This document shows positions 1 through 8,865 of a stretch of 64,000 nucleotides of DNA, in pieces. Source of the DNA: Paraflavisolibacter caeni (GTDB lineage: Bacteria; Bacteroidota; Bacteroidia; Chitinophagales; Chitinophagaceae); the NCBI RefSeq assembly GCF_025628885.1, contig NZ_JAOTIF010000004.1:124001-188000 (forward strand). The letters run 5' to 3'. Numbering within the stretch: the first letter of the stretch is position 1; each line of letters opens with the position of its first letter. The notes under the pieces were generated by a model. It was not told the DNA's origin and searched no databases. It saw only the letters and a list, made by a program, of their open reading frames with translations. The translations under genes and the position numbers were made by a program.

Positions 1-234
1 CAGGATATGTGTGCTGCCCTTTTCATCAATTTTATACATTCGGAGACAACCACGAACAACGAAATAGAATTGGGTACAGATGTTACCTTCTTGTAAAACA
101 TACTGTCGCTTTCGAAACAGACGTGGATGAAATTTTGTCCTGACTAATTCCTTTTCCTCTTTGTTTAAAGAAATCAGGCAATCAAAATAGGCGAGCAGCG
201 GTTCAAGCGAAGCCTCTTGGTTATCAGGTTTCAT
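1..234 (-). CDS. Crp/Fnr-family transcriptional regulator, N-terminal part
   Basis: Only the first 78 residues lie in the window; the gene runs off the left edge. It reads MKPDNQEASLEPLLAYFD and then a stretch (LVRTKFHPRLFRKRQYVLQE, followed by GNICTQFYFVVRGCLRMY) that matches the start of a cyclic-nucleotide-binding jelly roll as in Bacteroidota Crp/Fnr proteins, where a hydrophobic strand, an EG turn and FVxxG follow one another. The helix-turn-helix is outside the window, so the DNA-binding part cannot be checked. The start is the only in-frame ATG near the conserved region. No Shine-Dalgarno is visible, as usual in this phylum. The family assignment is inferred from the partial domain; ligand and targets are unknown. 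Confidence 0.75.
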   Translation of the reverse strand, partial: MKPDNQEASLEPLLAYFDCLISLNKEEKELVRTKFHPRLFRKRQYVLQEGNICTQFYFVVRGCLRMYKIDEKGSTHIL

Positions 235-412
235 TTTAAATGGTGTCTAATAAACTACAAAAATCACCAAATCCCTCAATTTGATTATGGTAATTTTATT
301 GAACTATACATACAGCTGAAGCAGCATTGCCTACAACACGTAAATTACCGAACCTTAGTGCTCATCTGAAAACAATAAACAAATCCAACTCTCTATGCCT
401 CAACACACCTCT

Positions 413-1054
413 CTAAATCCGCAATACTGCTAAACAATCATCCTTCATCATACAACCTTCTTCAGCTTCAAGACCCACTGCCTCTTCTTTCTGCCAAAAC
501 ACCTGCCAGGCTCCCCTCTGCTCATAAGCATTCAACCCACCAGCATGCACACCTGTCATCGCTCCATGCACTCCACCAGCATGCCCCATGAACAATTCCC
601 CCTTCACCACCCTCACATCAGCTATTTCCCTTCTGCCCGTGCTCATCATGCCCCTCACCGCCAGCTGCTTCCTCAGCCACTGCTTGTCCCCCTGCATCCC
701 CATATACAACCGGATGGCCGCCTGGTAGACATGCTTCCGCTTCTTTCGGGGCAGGGTCTTTCGGAAGGCCTTCTTTTGTTCCGGATCCGAGAGGATCCAC
801 TGGGCATACACCACTGCCTCCTTAAACAGATCCCTCCTTACCCTTTGCTTTTCAGAGGCTACTATTCTGCTCATGTCTGGGTACTTGGTGATCACGATCC
901 TTTTCTTCCACTTCTTTTTCTTGTTCCCCCTATAATGCTTCACCACAAAACACTTCCCAATCGAGCCCCGGATCATGCCCAACAAAAGTCTAGGTATCTG
1001 CTTGCCTTCCTTGATCACCACCCTTTGTTTACTGTTGATATAGACCTGTTTCAT
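413..1054 (-). CDS. Basic hypothetical protein of a Bacteroidota-specific type
   Basis: 213 residues, function not recognised. Residues 1-55 are very basic (KKKKWKKR at 46-53). Residues 57-118 hold a motif I associate with a family of Bacteroidota hypothetical proteins: KYPDMSRIVASEKQ, then FKEAVVYAQWILSDPEQKKA and VYQAAIRLYM. Residues 155-175 are Gly/His-rich (GHAGGVHGAMTGVHAGG), and the tail is acidic. There is no signal peptide or membrane segment. The coding strand is clearly richer in G than neighbouring genes, which suggests a different history. A 177-codon open frame lies antisense at 545-1078 but has no recognisable protein character, so this strand is preferred. The gene stands alone, upstream of a repeat-bearing gene-free region. 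A nucleic-acid-binding role would fit the basic N-terminus but is speculation. Confidence 0.6.
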   Translation of the reverse strand: MKQVYINSKQRVVIKEGKQIPRLLLGMIRGSIGKCFVVKHYRGNKKKKWKKRIVITKYPDMSRIVASEKQRVRRDLFKEAVVYAQWILSDPEQKKAFRKTLPRKKRKHVYQAAIRLYMGMQGDKQWLRKQLAVRGMMSTGRREIADVRVVKGELFMGHAGGVHGAMTGVHAGGLNAYEQRGAWQVFWQKEEAVGLEAEEGCMMKDDCLAVLRI

Positions 1055-1731
1055 CTTTTGGATTCATTTACCCCCTAAAGCTACTCCGCCCCACCCACAA
1101 GCAAAAACCTTCTGGCCGCTTTGGCATGAAATGGCAGGAAATGGCCGCTTTTGTCCGCTTCCCCTTCAGCTTTCAAGTAGGGATCCTTCGTACCTCAAGT
1201 ATACCTGAAGCAGACCATCAGTATACCTAGAGTAGGGCAACAGTATGCCACCTTCGTTCCTAAACCTCTAAAAAGCATCTTTTCTTCCCCTTTCTCAATC
1301 TCCAATAAAACCCGGACTCCTCCATCAAAAAATCCTATTCCTCCCTTTCTAATCGTGCAAATCCGCGGTTCATCTTTCGTTGCTCAGCCCTACCTGAGCC
1401 CTACTGAATCCATAGCTAAGCCTAGGAAAAGCCTAGAAAACCACTTTTATCTCCCATATCATGCCATTCCAATACCCCAATACCTCATTTCACCTTTCCC
1501 CAGCTCCCAGGATACTCCCTACCAAAGCCTAGGATAAAGCATGAAAATGGTAAAAGCAATATTCAACAGATATCGAAGACTACTGAAGCCAAAAAAAGAC
1601 CATCGGATCCATACCGGCGGATCATATTGTCGTAGTCATGCTTCCTGGTCAGGTTACTGATGTACAAGACTTCACAGAACTACAAGATCAACGTAGATAC
1701 ATATGCGAAAGAGTTTGTAAGTTAAAGTCCT
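1055..1731. other. Gene-free, pyrimidine-rich stretch with short degenerate repeats
   Basis: No supported gene in 677 bases. The plus strand is rich in C and T and poor in G over about 1080-1540. Short words recur: AGTATACCT and variants at about 1196-1250 in a degenerate unit of roughly 22 bases, a GAGCCCTAC tandem near 1385-1405, and AGCCTAGG at about 1420, 1433 and 1528. A 60-codon frame at 1355-1537 has no protein character. The right part (1560-1730) is of ordinary composition; I see only short frames and no clear relic. Confidence 0.5.
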
Positions 1732-1983
1732 TTATGCCTCATGATGATTACTGCTATTAAAGTTTTCAATTTCACTGACAAGTGCATTGACCAGCTCCTC
1801 ATGGTCTTCTACATCACTCACCCATAGCTTTCCTTTGCGCCTGATGACGATCTTCTCTGGAATATACTCCAAACGGGTTCCCCTTTGCTCATGCAGACGG
1901 AAAATGTAAACGTCTTCTTCTTCAACCGTAATCTCATAAGTGAGTGGTTGGTTTCGGTATTTTATCGCAGTTTGTAATGCCAT
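1732..1983 (-). CDS. Small hypothetical protein downstream of cyanophycinase
   Basis: 83 residues, acidic with alternating beta-type hydrophobics (TYEITVEEEDVYIFRL, EKIVIRRKGKLWVSDVED) and a helical end (ELVNALVSEIENF). No signal peptide, cysteines or known motif. It starts 10 bases after the cphB stop on the same strand, so it is very probably co-transcribed with it. No function is known to me. The likely shape is a small beta sheet plus one helix, as in many conserved short Bacteroidota proteins. A role in cyanophycin use would be inference from position only. I saw no terminator directly after it. Confidence 0.65.
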   Translation of the reverse strand: MALQTAIKYRNQPLTYEITVEEEDVYIFRLHEQRGTRLEYIPEKIVIRRKGKLWVSDVEDHEELVNALVSEIENFNSSNHHEA

Positions 1984-1993
1984 AATTTTGTAA

Positions 1994-2872
1994 TTAAGTA
2001 GGTGTCCGGCTTTCCTGCAAATGGTGGTTAGCTGCCGTAAACTCCCTGGACTGGAGATGAAACATATCGCCTCTTGCCATTACATGCACTTGTAGATTCG
2101 AAATTGAAATGGGTTCGCCTCCATGAACGTCAGCAATGTTGTTGCGTTTAACATTGCTGCCATCTACTACGACCACGCTGCTGGACCCTATAGCTTTTAA
2201 CTTGGTGCCCTTTTCTATCAGGACAGCTGTGTCTTCATCAAGACCAATTCCTATGGCCGCAGGCTGAGCAGCAATGGCCTGTACAAGCCGCCCAAACCTT
2301 CCTCTGGCATCAAAATGCGTATCAATAATTACAGATTGAATAAGCCCGAATCCAATATTTAATTCTACCTCTCCCTTCATATAGGCCCGGTCTGCGTTTC
2401 CTCCACAGATCATGGTGTTACTCATAGCGGCTGCCCCGGCACTGGTTCCGGCAATTACAAAATGATCATCCATGTACTTTTCCTTCACCATTTCAATAAA
2501 TGCGGTCCCTCCCAATATAGAACTGAGGCGTAATTGATCTCCGCCTGAGAAAAGGATACAATTGGATTTTTCAAGCCTTTCCAGGTTCTTTTTATAATCA
2601 CCATCTTCCCGGCTGGTAAGTTTTAAATGTCCAATTTGTTCAATTCCTAACTTTTTAAATGCTTTCTTATAGATCTGGGCTATTTCATCGGGAAAAGATG
2701 TTGCCGTGGTGATTAATTCTATTTTGGGAATCCCTTTTTTCCCAACCAACTCTACAATTTGTCTTAATATCCCCTGTTCAAAAAAGTCTAATTTTTTTAC
2801 CCTCAATTTATCTTCTTCGCCTTTATCCTCAGCTCCTCCAATTGCGATTAAATAACCTTTTGGTAATTGCAT
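1994..2872 (-). CDS. cphB: Cyanophycinase (peptidase family S51)
   Basis: 292 residues. Cyanophycinase cuts the storage polymer cyanophycin (poly-Asp backbone with Arg side chains) into beta-Asp-Arg dipeptides. The serine-nucleophile elbow is GTSAGAAAM with Ser144. His186 (DTHFDARGR) and Glu213 (GLDEDTA) follow at spacings of 42 and 27 residues. These equal the spacings of the Ser132-His174-Glu201 triad reported for Synechocystis CphB. The N-terminus YLIAIGGAEDK and the SGGDQ motif (109-113) are also typical. Length is normal and no signal peptide is seen, so this is the intracellular type. The gene is divergent from cphA (333 bases between starts) and followed by an 83-residue partner. The pairing with a synthetase makes the assignment firm; a generic dipeptidase E relative is the only alternative. 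Confidence 0.95.
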   Translation of the reverse strand: MQLPKGYLIAIGGAEDKGEEDKLRVKKLDFFEQGILRQIVELVGKKGIPKIELITTATSFPDEIAQIYKKAFKKLGIEQIGHLKLTSREDGDYKKNLERLEKSNCILFSGGDQLRLSSILGGTAFIEMVKEKYMDDHFVIAGTSAGAAAMSNTMICGGNADRAYMKGEVELNIGFGLIQSVIIDTHFDARGRFGRLVQAIAAQPAAIGIGLDEDTAVLIEKGTKLKAIGSSSVVVVDGSNVKRNNIADVHGGEPISISNLQVHVMARGDMFHLQSREFTAANHHLQESRTPT

Positions 2873-3205
2873 GTATCAATATTTCAAAAAAGTATGCCAC
2901 TAAAGAAATCAGCCCACTATTAAGATAAGACAAATATGCTATATATGGATATGGTGAAAAATTTAAAAGTTACCTTGATTGAATTTCAAATATGAAGAAT
3001 TTATTGCTGTTGGCTTTATTACTGTAGGCAATTTCTGTAAAATAAAAAACATATACTTAAAATTTTAATTGATTATTCTGCTAAATCAGTGAACTTAAAT
3101 ACCTTACAAGACATAAAAAGTTCATAATTGTTTTACATGAGCTTAATACAAGTGCAAATTATTGGTACAAAATTTCCATGTTTTATTTGTAACAAAACCC
3201 ACTAT
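2873..3205. promoter_or_regulatory. Divergent intergenic region between cphB and cphA
   Basis: 333 AT-rich bases hold the promoters of both cyanophycin genes. I could not place a convincing TAnnTTTG element with a matching upstream TTG for either gene, and I see no strong hairpin or operator palindrome. Confidence 0.4.
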
Positions 3206-5830
3206 ATGGAATTATTAGAGCTGAGAGTACTCAAAGGCCCTAATTACTGGTCCACTAAAAAAAAGAAGTTAATACAACTATTATTGAATTTTAAAAACAC
3301 TCAGTTTAGCCTTACCAATCAAATCCCTCTTTTATATGATCGTTTCCTGCAATTGCTGCATCCATCCTATGAAAAAGAATGTAGTTTGGATGTTATAAAA
3401 AGCCAATGCTTACAATCATCTGGAGAAACTTCTATTAATCATTTTATTGGATACATTGCCATTGAGCTGCAGAAGTTAGCTGGCATTGATGTAAATGATA
3501 TCATTGCTACACCTGCAGGTCAAAACGACTTGCATTATATAGTTTTTTCTTACGATGAAGAAGCATCAGGAATCTATGCTGCTCATGCCGCTTTGAACAT
3601 TACAAATGCTTTAATAAAGGGCGAGGAATACAATATCTGCAGTGATATTATTGAACTTGAAAGATTATGGTTTTCTGAAAAATTAGGACCTAGTACAGGA
3701 TCAATTGTTGAAGAAGCACAAAAAAGGAATATTCCCTTCATACGTTTAGACAAGGGTTCATTAGTTCAATTAGGTTATGGTGCAAATCAAAAAAGAATTG
3801 AAGCAACCATTACCAGCCAAACGAATTCCATTGCTGTTGATATAGCTTGTAATAAAGAACAAACGAAGAATATATTAAATAGGGCCGGCATTCCTGTTCC
3901 CAAAGGATCTGTTGTTGAAGATGAGTGTAAACTGAAGGAGGCCATTGAAGCTATAGGTTTTCCCATTGTGATTAAGCCTTTGGATGGTAATCATGGAAAA
4001 GGTGCTACAATCAACATACATGATTGGGAAGCAGCAGTGAAGGCTTTGAATCATGCAAAAGAAATCTCAAAGAGAATAATCGTTGAACAATTTATTGAAG
4101 GTATAGATTTCAGGGTACTGATGATCAATAATAAGTTTGTGGCTGCAGCACTAAGGACACCTGCTTGCATTGTTGGAGATTCCATTCATACCATACAGGA
4201 ATTAATTGACCTGGAAAATAAAAAGCCGGAGAGAGGGAATCAGCACGATAATTTACTGACCTGCATAACCATTGATGATGAATTGCAGGAACTGCTGGCA
4301 ATGCATCATTATACACTAGATACAATCCTTCCATTAAAGAAGGTTGTCTATTTAAAACGAACTGCCAATCTGAGTACTGGTGGTACAGCAACAGATGTTA
4401 CAGATGATGTACATCCTTCAAATATTTCATTATTTGAACGGATTTCGAGGTTAATTGGTCTGGACATCTGTGGCATTGATATAATGGCTAATGATTTAGC
4501 TACGCCACTTCAGGATGATGGCGGAGCAATATTAGAGGTCAACGCAGCTCCGGGTTTCAGAATGCATTTATCACCTTCAATTGGAAAGAGCAGAAACGTT
4601 GCAGCTCCTGTCGTAGATATGCTCTTTAAAAACAATGGTCGTATTCCATTGGTTGCTGTTACAGGAACCAATGGCAAAACCACTACAACCAGGCTTGTGG
4701 CACATATGGCGCAACAAGCAGGTTTTACAACCGGATATACAACTACAGATGGTATTTATATCAACCAGGAATTATTAATGAAAGGAGATTGCTCCGGGCC
4801 AAATTCTGCACAGGTTATCCTTTGTGATCCAAATGTTGAATTTGCGGTGTTGGAAACAGCAAGAGGAGGGATGCTACGGTCTGGTTTAGGATTTGATCAA
4901 TGCGATGCTGCTATCATCACAAATGTGGCAGAAGATCATTTAGGACTTAATGGCATCGATACAATTGAAAAACTGGCAAAAGTGAAGGCTATAGTGGCAC
5001 ATGCGGTAAGTGAAACTGGCTATGCTATATTGAATGCGGATGATGATCTGGTATATGCCATGAAAGATCAACTGAACTGTAAGGTGGCTCTATTTTCTAT
5101 GTACAGTGATAGCATCAGGATTGAAGAGCATTGTAGTAGAGGTGAAATAGCCGCAGTATTTGAGAATGGGTTCTTATTGCTTCGGATTGGCAACAATATC
5201 ATACCTATAGATGATGTGAAAAATGTGCCCATTACTTTTTCGGGTAAAGCCGGGTTTAATATTGCAAATGCACTGGCGGCCTGCCTGGCGGCTTATACCA
5301 GTAAAATAAAATTAAGCACCATTAGACAGGCCTTACGTTCATTTATGCCATCGATTGAAAATACACCCGGCAGGGTCAATATTTTTGAATTTAACGAGTT
5401 TACTTTTATGCTTGACTATGCTCATAACCAACATGGCGTCAAGGCATTGGGAGAATTTATTCGAACGATGGAGGCATCATTAAAAGTTGGAATTATTACC
5501 GGGGTAGGAGATAGGAGGGATGAGGACCTCATCGCCTTGGGAGAAGAAGCAGCAAGAATATTCGATGAGATCATTATCAGGCATGATGCTGATATGAGGG
5601 GAAGAACGGTTGAGGAGGTAGAATCCTTGATCAGTCAGGGCATTTTTCATATAGATCCCTGGAAAAAAGTTGTGTATTCTCTGGATGAGTGCGAGGCAGT
5701 GAGGTTTGCAATTGACAATGCGAAACCTCAAACTTTAATTGTTGCTTTGGCAGAGAATATTCAAAAAGTATCAGAACTGATCAGGCAATATCAACGTGAG
5801 CGGACCAGCCAATTACAAATAGCTGGCTAA
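3206..5830 (+). CDS. cphA: Cyanophycin synthetase
   Basis: 874 residues. The enzyme is ATP-dependent and adds Asp to the backbone and Arg to the side chain of cyanophycin. The start at 3206 gives MELLELRVLKGPNYWS, the classic CphA N-terminus. An upstream TTG at 3128 would add 26 residues with no family match. Domain order: N-terminal domain (about 1-170), ATP-grasp domain (about 190-470, with FPIVIKPLDGNHGKG near residue 250 and LEVNAAPGFRMH near its end), then a Mur-ligase-type domain. In the last, the P-loop GTNGKTTTT sits at about 487-495, and LDYAHN plus GVGDRRDED mark the C-terminal region. Both active sites look intact, so this is the full CphA1 type and not a degraded copy. It is divergent from cphB and ends at a 13-bp hairpin shared with the convergent gene. 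Confidence 0.97.
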   Translation: MELLELRVLKGPNYWSTKKKKLIQLLLNFKNTQFSLTNQIPLLYDRFLQLLHPSYEKECSLDVIKSQCLQSSGETSINHFIGYIAIELQKLAGIDVNDIIATPAGQNDLHYIVFSYDEEASGIYAAHAALNITNALIKGEEYNICSDIIELERLWFSEKLGPSTGSIVEEAQKRNIPFIRLDKGSLVQLGYGANQKRIEATITSQTNSIAVDIACNKEQTKNILNRAGIPVPKGSVVEDECKLKEAIEAIGFPIVIKPLDGNHGKGATINIHDWEAAVKALNHAKEISKRIIVEQFIEGIDFRVLMINNKFVAAALRTPACIVGDSIHTIQELIDLENKKPERGNQHDNLLTCITIDDELQELLAMHHYTLDTILPLKKVVYLKRTANLSTGGTATDVTDDVHPSNISLFERISRLIGLDICGIDIMANDLATPLQDDGGAILEVNAAPGFRMHLSPSIGKSRNVAAPVVDMLFKNNGRIPLVAVTGTNGKTTTTRLVAHMAQQAGFTTGYTTTDGIYINQELLMKGDCSGPNSAQVILCDPNVEFAVLETARGGMLRSGLGFDQCDAAIITNVAEDHLGLNGIDTIEKLAKVKAIVAHAVSETGYAILNADDDLVYAMKDQLNCKVALFSMYSDSIRIEEHCSRGEIAAVFENGFLLLRIGNNIIPIDDVKNVPITFSGKAGFNIANALAACLAAYTSKIKLSTIRQALRSFMPSIENTPGRVNIFEFNEFTFMLDYAHNQHGVKALGEFIRTMEASLKVGIITGVGDRRDEDLIALGEEAARIFDEIIIRHDADMRGRTVEEVESLISQGIFHIDPWKKVVYSLDECEAVRFAIDNAKPQTLIVALAENIQKVSELIRQYQRERTSQLQIAG

Positions 5831-5841
5831 TGAAATATACT

Positions 5842-5879
5842 ATGAGTGATGAGTAGACTCACGAACACTCATCACTCAT
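5842..5879. terminator. Perfect 13-bp hairpin between convergent genes
   Basis: ATGAGTGATGAGT at 5842-5854 pairs perfectly with 5867-5879 across a 12-base loop. The arm itself is a repeat of the word GAGT/GATG. The right arm overlaps the last codons of the phosphoribosyltransferase gene. A T-run is weak on both sides, so the function is probably a bidirectional terminator or 3' end stabiliser. It resembles the larger hairpin at 17589-17663. Confidence 0.6.
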
Positions 5880-6489
5880 TACTCATTTTAATATAATTAA
5901 TGACATCAGAATCTGTCAACTGTGCGAAGTCGCTATAAAACCTTCCGACCCCAATAAATTCTTCAGGAACGTCTAAGAGTACTAATTTATCTACTTCCTG
6001 ACTTAATTTTTCAACTGCACTCCAGGAGGCCACCGGGGCCGCTATAATGATGGCTTCTGGTTCCTGTTTTCGTAAAATCTTTACTGAAGTGAGCATTGTA
6101 TTTCCCGTAGCAATTCCATCATCCACAACGATAACAACTCTGTCTTTTATCGGCTCTGGTTGCTTGTTGGGCATAAACTTTTGCTGCATTTCAACAAGTC
6201 GTGCCCTTGCCCGTTCTGTTTCACTTTCTATATAAGATTCTGGCACTTCCTCATGTGGCACTACAATGCGATCCTGCATTCCGACAGCACCAATTGCATA
6301 TTCCTTATTTTGAGGATGGCCTAATTTCTTGATGAGTAATAACTCTAAAGGCCAGTTTAATGCCCTGGCAATTTCTAACCCTACAGGAACTCCTCCTCTT
6401 GGAATTGCTAAAACAATCCCATTTGCCTTTTGGTACTTAAGTAACTTTTCAGCTAATAGCCTTCCTGCCTGCGTTCTGTTTTGAAACAT
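5872..6489 (-). CDS. Phosphoribosyltransferase-fold protein
   Basis: 205 residues. The PRPP-binding loop VVIVVDDGIATGNT lies at 118-131 and an upstream VLAIPRGGVPVGLEIA at 26-41 matches the substrate-side loop of the stand-alone phosphoribosyltransferases often annotated as COG1926. The true substrate of this family is not established. The start ATG is 3 bases past the stop of the upstream hydrolase gene (6493-7167), so the two are translated as a pair. In other bacteria the same two domains occur fused in one protein, which supports joint function. No signal peptide, so cytoplasmic. Its last codons form one arm of the hairpin at 5842-5879. Confidence 0.85.
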   Translation of the reverse strand: MFQNRTQAGRLLAEKLLKYQKANGIVLAIPRGGVPVGLEIARALNWPLELLLIKKLGHPQNKEYAIGAVGMQDRIVVPHEEVPESYIESETERARARLVEMQQKFMPNKQPEPIKDRVVIVVDDGIATGNTMLTSVKILRKQEPEAIIIAAPVASWSAVEKLSQEVDKLVLLDVPEEFIGVGRFYSDFAQLTDSDVINYIKMSNE

Positions 6490-6492
6490 TGT

Positions 6493-7167
6493 TTAGGGAT
6501 TAGTATTCTTGATCATCCTGGGTAACAGGTATTTCTCGAACCATGATGCTGCCAGGAAACTAACTTGTTCCATAGTTCCTGCTTCTTCAAAAAGGTGAGT
6601 AGCGCCAGGCACAACCTCTAGTCTTTTTTCACAGTGTAGCAAATCCAGTGCTTTTTGATTCAGCCTTAAAACATCTGTGTCGAGTCCGCCAACAATAAGT
6701 AAAGTAGGAGCATGAACGCTGTACAAAGCTTCCGTGGCCAGATCTGGCCTTCCTCCACGTGAAACTACTGCATCAACTTCAGGAACTGCAACTGCCGCCA
6801 TCAAAGCGGCGGCAGCGCCGGTGCTGGCACCAAAATACCCAAAGTGAAAGTCTCTTGTTTCAGGTTGTTCTTGCAGCCATTCTGTAGCAAAAATCAGGCG
6901 TTGCGCAAGTAATTTGATATTAAAACGGTTTTCATAAATGACATCTTCCGCTTTCGTCAATAAATCAAATAACAAAGTTCCCAGGTTGTGTTGCCATAAG
7001 AATTGAGCTACTGATTGATTTCTCGGGCTAAAACGACTGCTGCCACTTCCATGTGCAAATATGACTATTGAGTGAGCGTCCTCCGGAATACATAACTCTC
7101 CTTGTACCATTGTATCCTCAACAGGGATGTTCACTTCTTTTTTGACTTTTAATTTCATATATGGCAA
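6493..7167 (-). CDS. Alpha/beta hydrolase, dienelactone-hydrolase-like
   Basis: 224 residues with a complete catalytic set: oxyanion region IFAHGSGSSRFSPRN (36-50), nucleophile elbow GASTGAAAA with Ser115, Asp163 in VGGLDTDV, and His191 in GATHLFEE. It belongs to the small cytoplasmic hydrolases that accompany or are fused to COG1926 phosphoribosyltransferases. No signal peptide. It is first in a two-gene operon with 5872-6489. The natural substrate is not known, and dienelactone hydrolysis itself is not implied. A start at the internal Met4 is equally possible. Confidence 0.85.
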   Translation of the reverse strand: MPYMKLKVKKEVNIPVEDTMVQGELCIPEDAHSIVIFAHGSGSSRFSPRNQSVAQFLWQHNLGTLLFDLLTKAEDVIYENRFNIKLLAQRLIFATEWLQEQPETRDFHFGYFGASTGAAAALMAAVAVPEVDAVVSRGGRPDLATEALYSVHAPTLLIVGGLDTDVLRLNQKALDLLHCEKRLEVVPGATHLFEEAGTMEQVSFLAASWFEKYLLPRMIKNTNP

Positions 7168-7215
7168 GTATTGAGGTCAAAAGGTGAATTTGATATATTA
7201 AGATTGGCTGCTCAT

Positions 7216-7812
7216 TTAAGCCTTCCGCTTGATGGTACATCCAACAGAGCGCGAAGTCGTTACTGAAACCTCCTTACCTGCCAACATTTCATCGATCGCT
7301 TCTTTTAGGTGCTTACGATTAACCTCAGCTTCATTACCTGGATTATCATCTATAGCACCATGGTAAACCAGTTTTCCTTCTTTGTTGAACAGGAAGCATT
7401 CCGGGGTCCTTGTAGCACCAAATGCATCTGCTAATTCTGAATTCTTATCAACCGCGTAATACCATTGATACCCTTGTTGTTTTGCATACTGTTTCATGGC
7501 TTCAAAAGAGTCCTCATTATCCCTCTGGGCTTCATTTGAATTCACAAGGGCTACACCAATATTTTTGCTTAAAAGGTAAGATGCTATATCCTTGGTCCTT
7601 TGCTGATTTTTGATGACAAACGGGCAGGTATTACAACTAAACATAACAAGGATCCCATTAGTGTTCCTGGCATCATTCAATGTTACTTCTTTACCGGTGA
7701 TATCTTTCATTTTTACATCACCTTTAGGCATAGGAGCACCAATCGGAAGTACATTGAACGTAAATGATAAGAGACCAATGCTTGCTATTGCTGACAATAG
7801 AATCTTTCTCAT
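7216..7812 (-). CDS. Secreted thioredoxin-fold protein (AhpC/TSA-like)
   Basis: 198 residues. An N-terminal hydrophobic segment (LLSAIASIGLLSFTFNVLPI) looks like a signal peptide. The redox motif CNTC is at 60-63 in VMFSCNTCPFVIKNQ, followed by RTPECFLFNKEGKLVYHGAI, the conserved cis-Pro strand and product end of redoxins. The class (thiol-disulfide reductase or peroxidase-like, often next to thioredoxin genes in Bacteroidota) is well supported. The partner protein is unknown. It probably acts in the periplasm. It starts about 65 bases after the YihY gene stop on the same strand, so co-transcription is possible. Confidence 0.85.
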   Translation of the reverse strand: MRKILLSAIASIGLLSFTFNVLPIGAPMPKGDVKMKDITGKEVTLNDARNTNGILVMFSCNTCPFVIKNQQRTKDIASYLLSKNIGVALVNSNEAQRDNEDSFEAMKQYAKQQGYQWYYAVDKNSELADAFGATRTPECFLFNKEGKLVYHGAIDDNPGNEAEVNRKHLKEAIDEMLAGKEVSVTTSRSVGCTIKRKA

Positions 7813-7876
7813 AAATTATTTTTTACAATAACAAATCTCGGTAAAAAAATTCTTGAATGGTTTTAGAGCCACATGC

Positions 7877-8830
7877 TTATTTGCCACCATTCTCTATGGA
7901 CGCCTTTTCCAGGTTTTGCTTTTTCAGAGATGTGATGGTGACATTCAGTTCAAAACCCAGCAATAAAACCAGCGAATTAACATAAATCAGTGACATCAAA
8001 ATGAAAATAGCACTAATGGAGCCATACACCTTGTTGTAATTGGAAAAATGATTGACCCAGAACGAAACCAGGAATGTTGCGATGAACATTAGCGTAGTTG
8101 CGAAAATAGCGCCTGGGGTTAAAAATGGCCATTTTTGCAAATGAGCCGGGCCATGCCGGTAGATGATGGAAACTACATAGAAGGTGATCAGGGCAAGAAT
8201 TACCCATCTCGCATTGGTGATGATCAATCGTAGAATTTCACTCTTTACTCCCAACCAGGCAAGTACAACATCTTGAGCAATCAATAACAGGAGACATAAG
8301 AATACCAATGTAAAGGTTACAAGCGTCAACTGTAATGCTACTTGGCGTTTTTTAAGGCCTTTCCGTTTATAAAATCCCAGGTAGTTTTTGTCAAAAGAAC
8401 GAAGAACGCCCATCATGGCATTACTGGAAAAAAAGAGCGCCAGCAACAAACCAAAGGATAACAGGCCATTACGCGGTCTTTTAATAAAATCTTCGAGAAA
8501 GCTGATAATGATAGAATTATTTTTCTCTCCGGGCACAATATCCCTGATCAGCCTGTATAATTCCAATATAACCTTATTGGATATGGGTAAATAGGGAATA
8601 AGAGTGAATACGAATATAAGCACAGGTGGTATAGCCATTACCACATTGAATGAAATGGCTGCTGCTCGCTCTGGCAGGCTGGTTTTCCGTAATTGTTCTA
8701 GGAACGGTCGCCAGATAGCAAACAGGGAATAGCCTGCAAAGCCTGGTAAAACAATGGACTTACTCGTGTGAATCACATGTTTTACCGGGGAAGCCGTGGC
8801 CAGGGTTTCCTTTATCTTTCGGTGGATCAA
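7877..8830 (-). CDS. YihY/BrkB-family inner-membrane protein
   Basis: 317 residues with about six membrane segments. The family signature is seen in the N-terminal half: ERAAAISFNVVMAIPPVLIF (54-73) and later YGSISAIFILMSLIYVNSLV. Members of this family were once called ribonuclease BN in error; their true activity is not known, although a transport role has been proposed. The C-terminus is a short Lys-rich cytoplasmic tail. It lies just downstream of mltG on the same strand (35 bases), so it may be read through from that gene. Length is normal and nothing is missing. Confidence 0.88.
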   Translation of the reverse strand: MIHRKIKETLATASPVKHVIHTSKSIVLPGFAGYSLFAIWRPFLEQLRKTSLPERAAAISFNVVMAIPPVLIFVFTLIPYLPISNKVILELYRLIRDIVPGEKNNSIIISFLEDFIKRPRNGLLSFGLLLALFFSSNAMMGVLRSFDKNYLGFYKRKGLKKRQVALQLTLVTFTLVFLCLLLLIAQDVVLAWLGVKSEILRLIITNARWVILALITFYVVSIIYRHGPAHLQKWPFLTPGAIFATTLMFIATFLVSFWVNHFSNYNKVYGSISAIFILMSLIYVNSLVLLLGFELNVTITSLKKQNLEKASIENGGK

Positions 8831-8865
8831 GGGTGATAAATTATTAGTTATTACTATTGATACGA

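Noticed and set aside
545-1078. 177-codon open frame on the plus strand
   Set aside because: It is antisense to the more convincing 213-residue gene at 413-1054 and has a His/Pro/Leu-rich product without domain character.
1355-1537. 60-codon plus-strand frame
   Set aside because: It lies in the repeat-rich pyrimidine stretch and has no protein features.
1196-1540. Possible CRISPR array in the repeat-bearing gap
   Set aside because: Repeats are short, degenerate and of unequal spacing, and no cas gene is in the window.
3128-3205. Longer TTG start for cyanophycin synthetase
   Set aside because: The extra 26 residues have no counterpart in CphA, whose N-terminus begins with the segment read from 3206.
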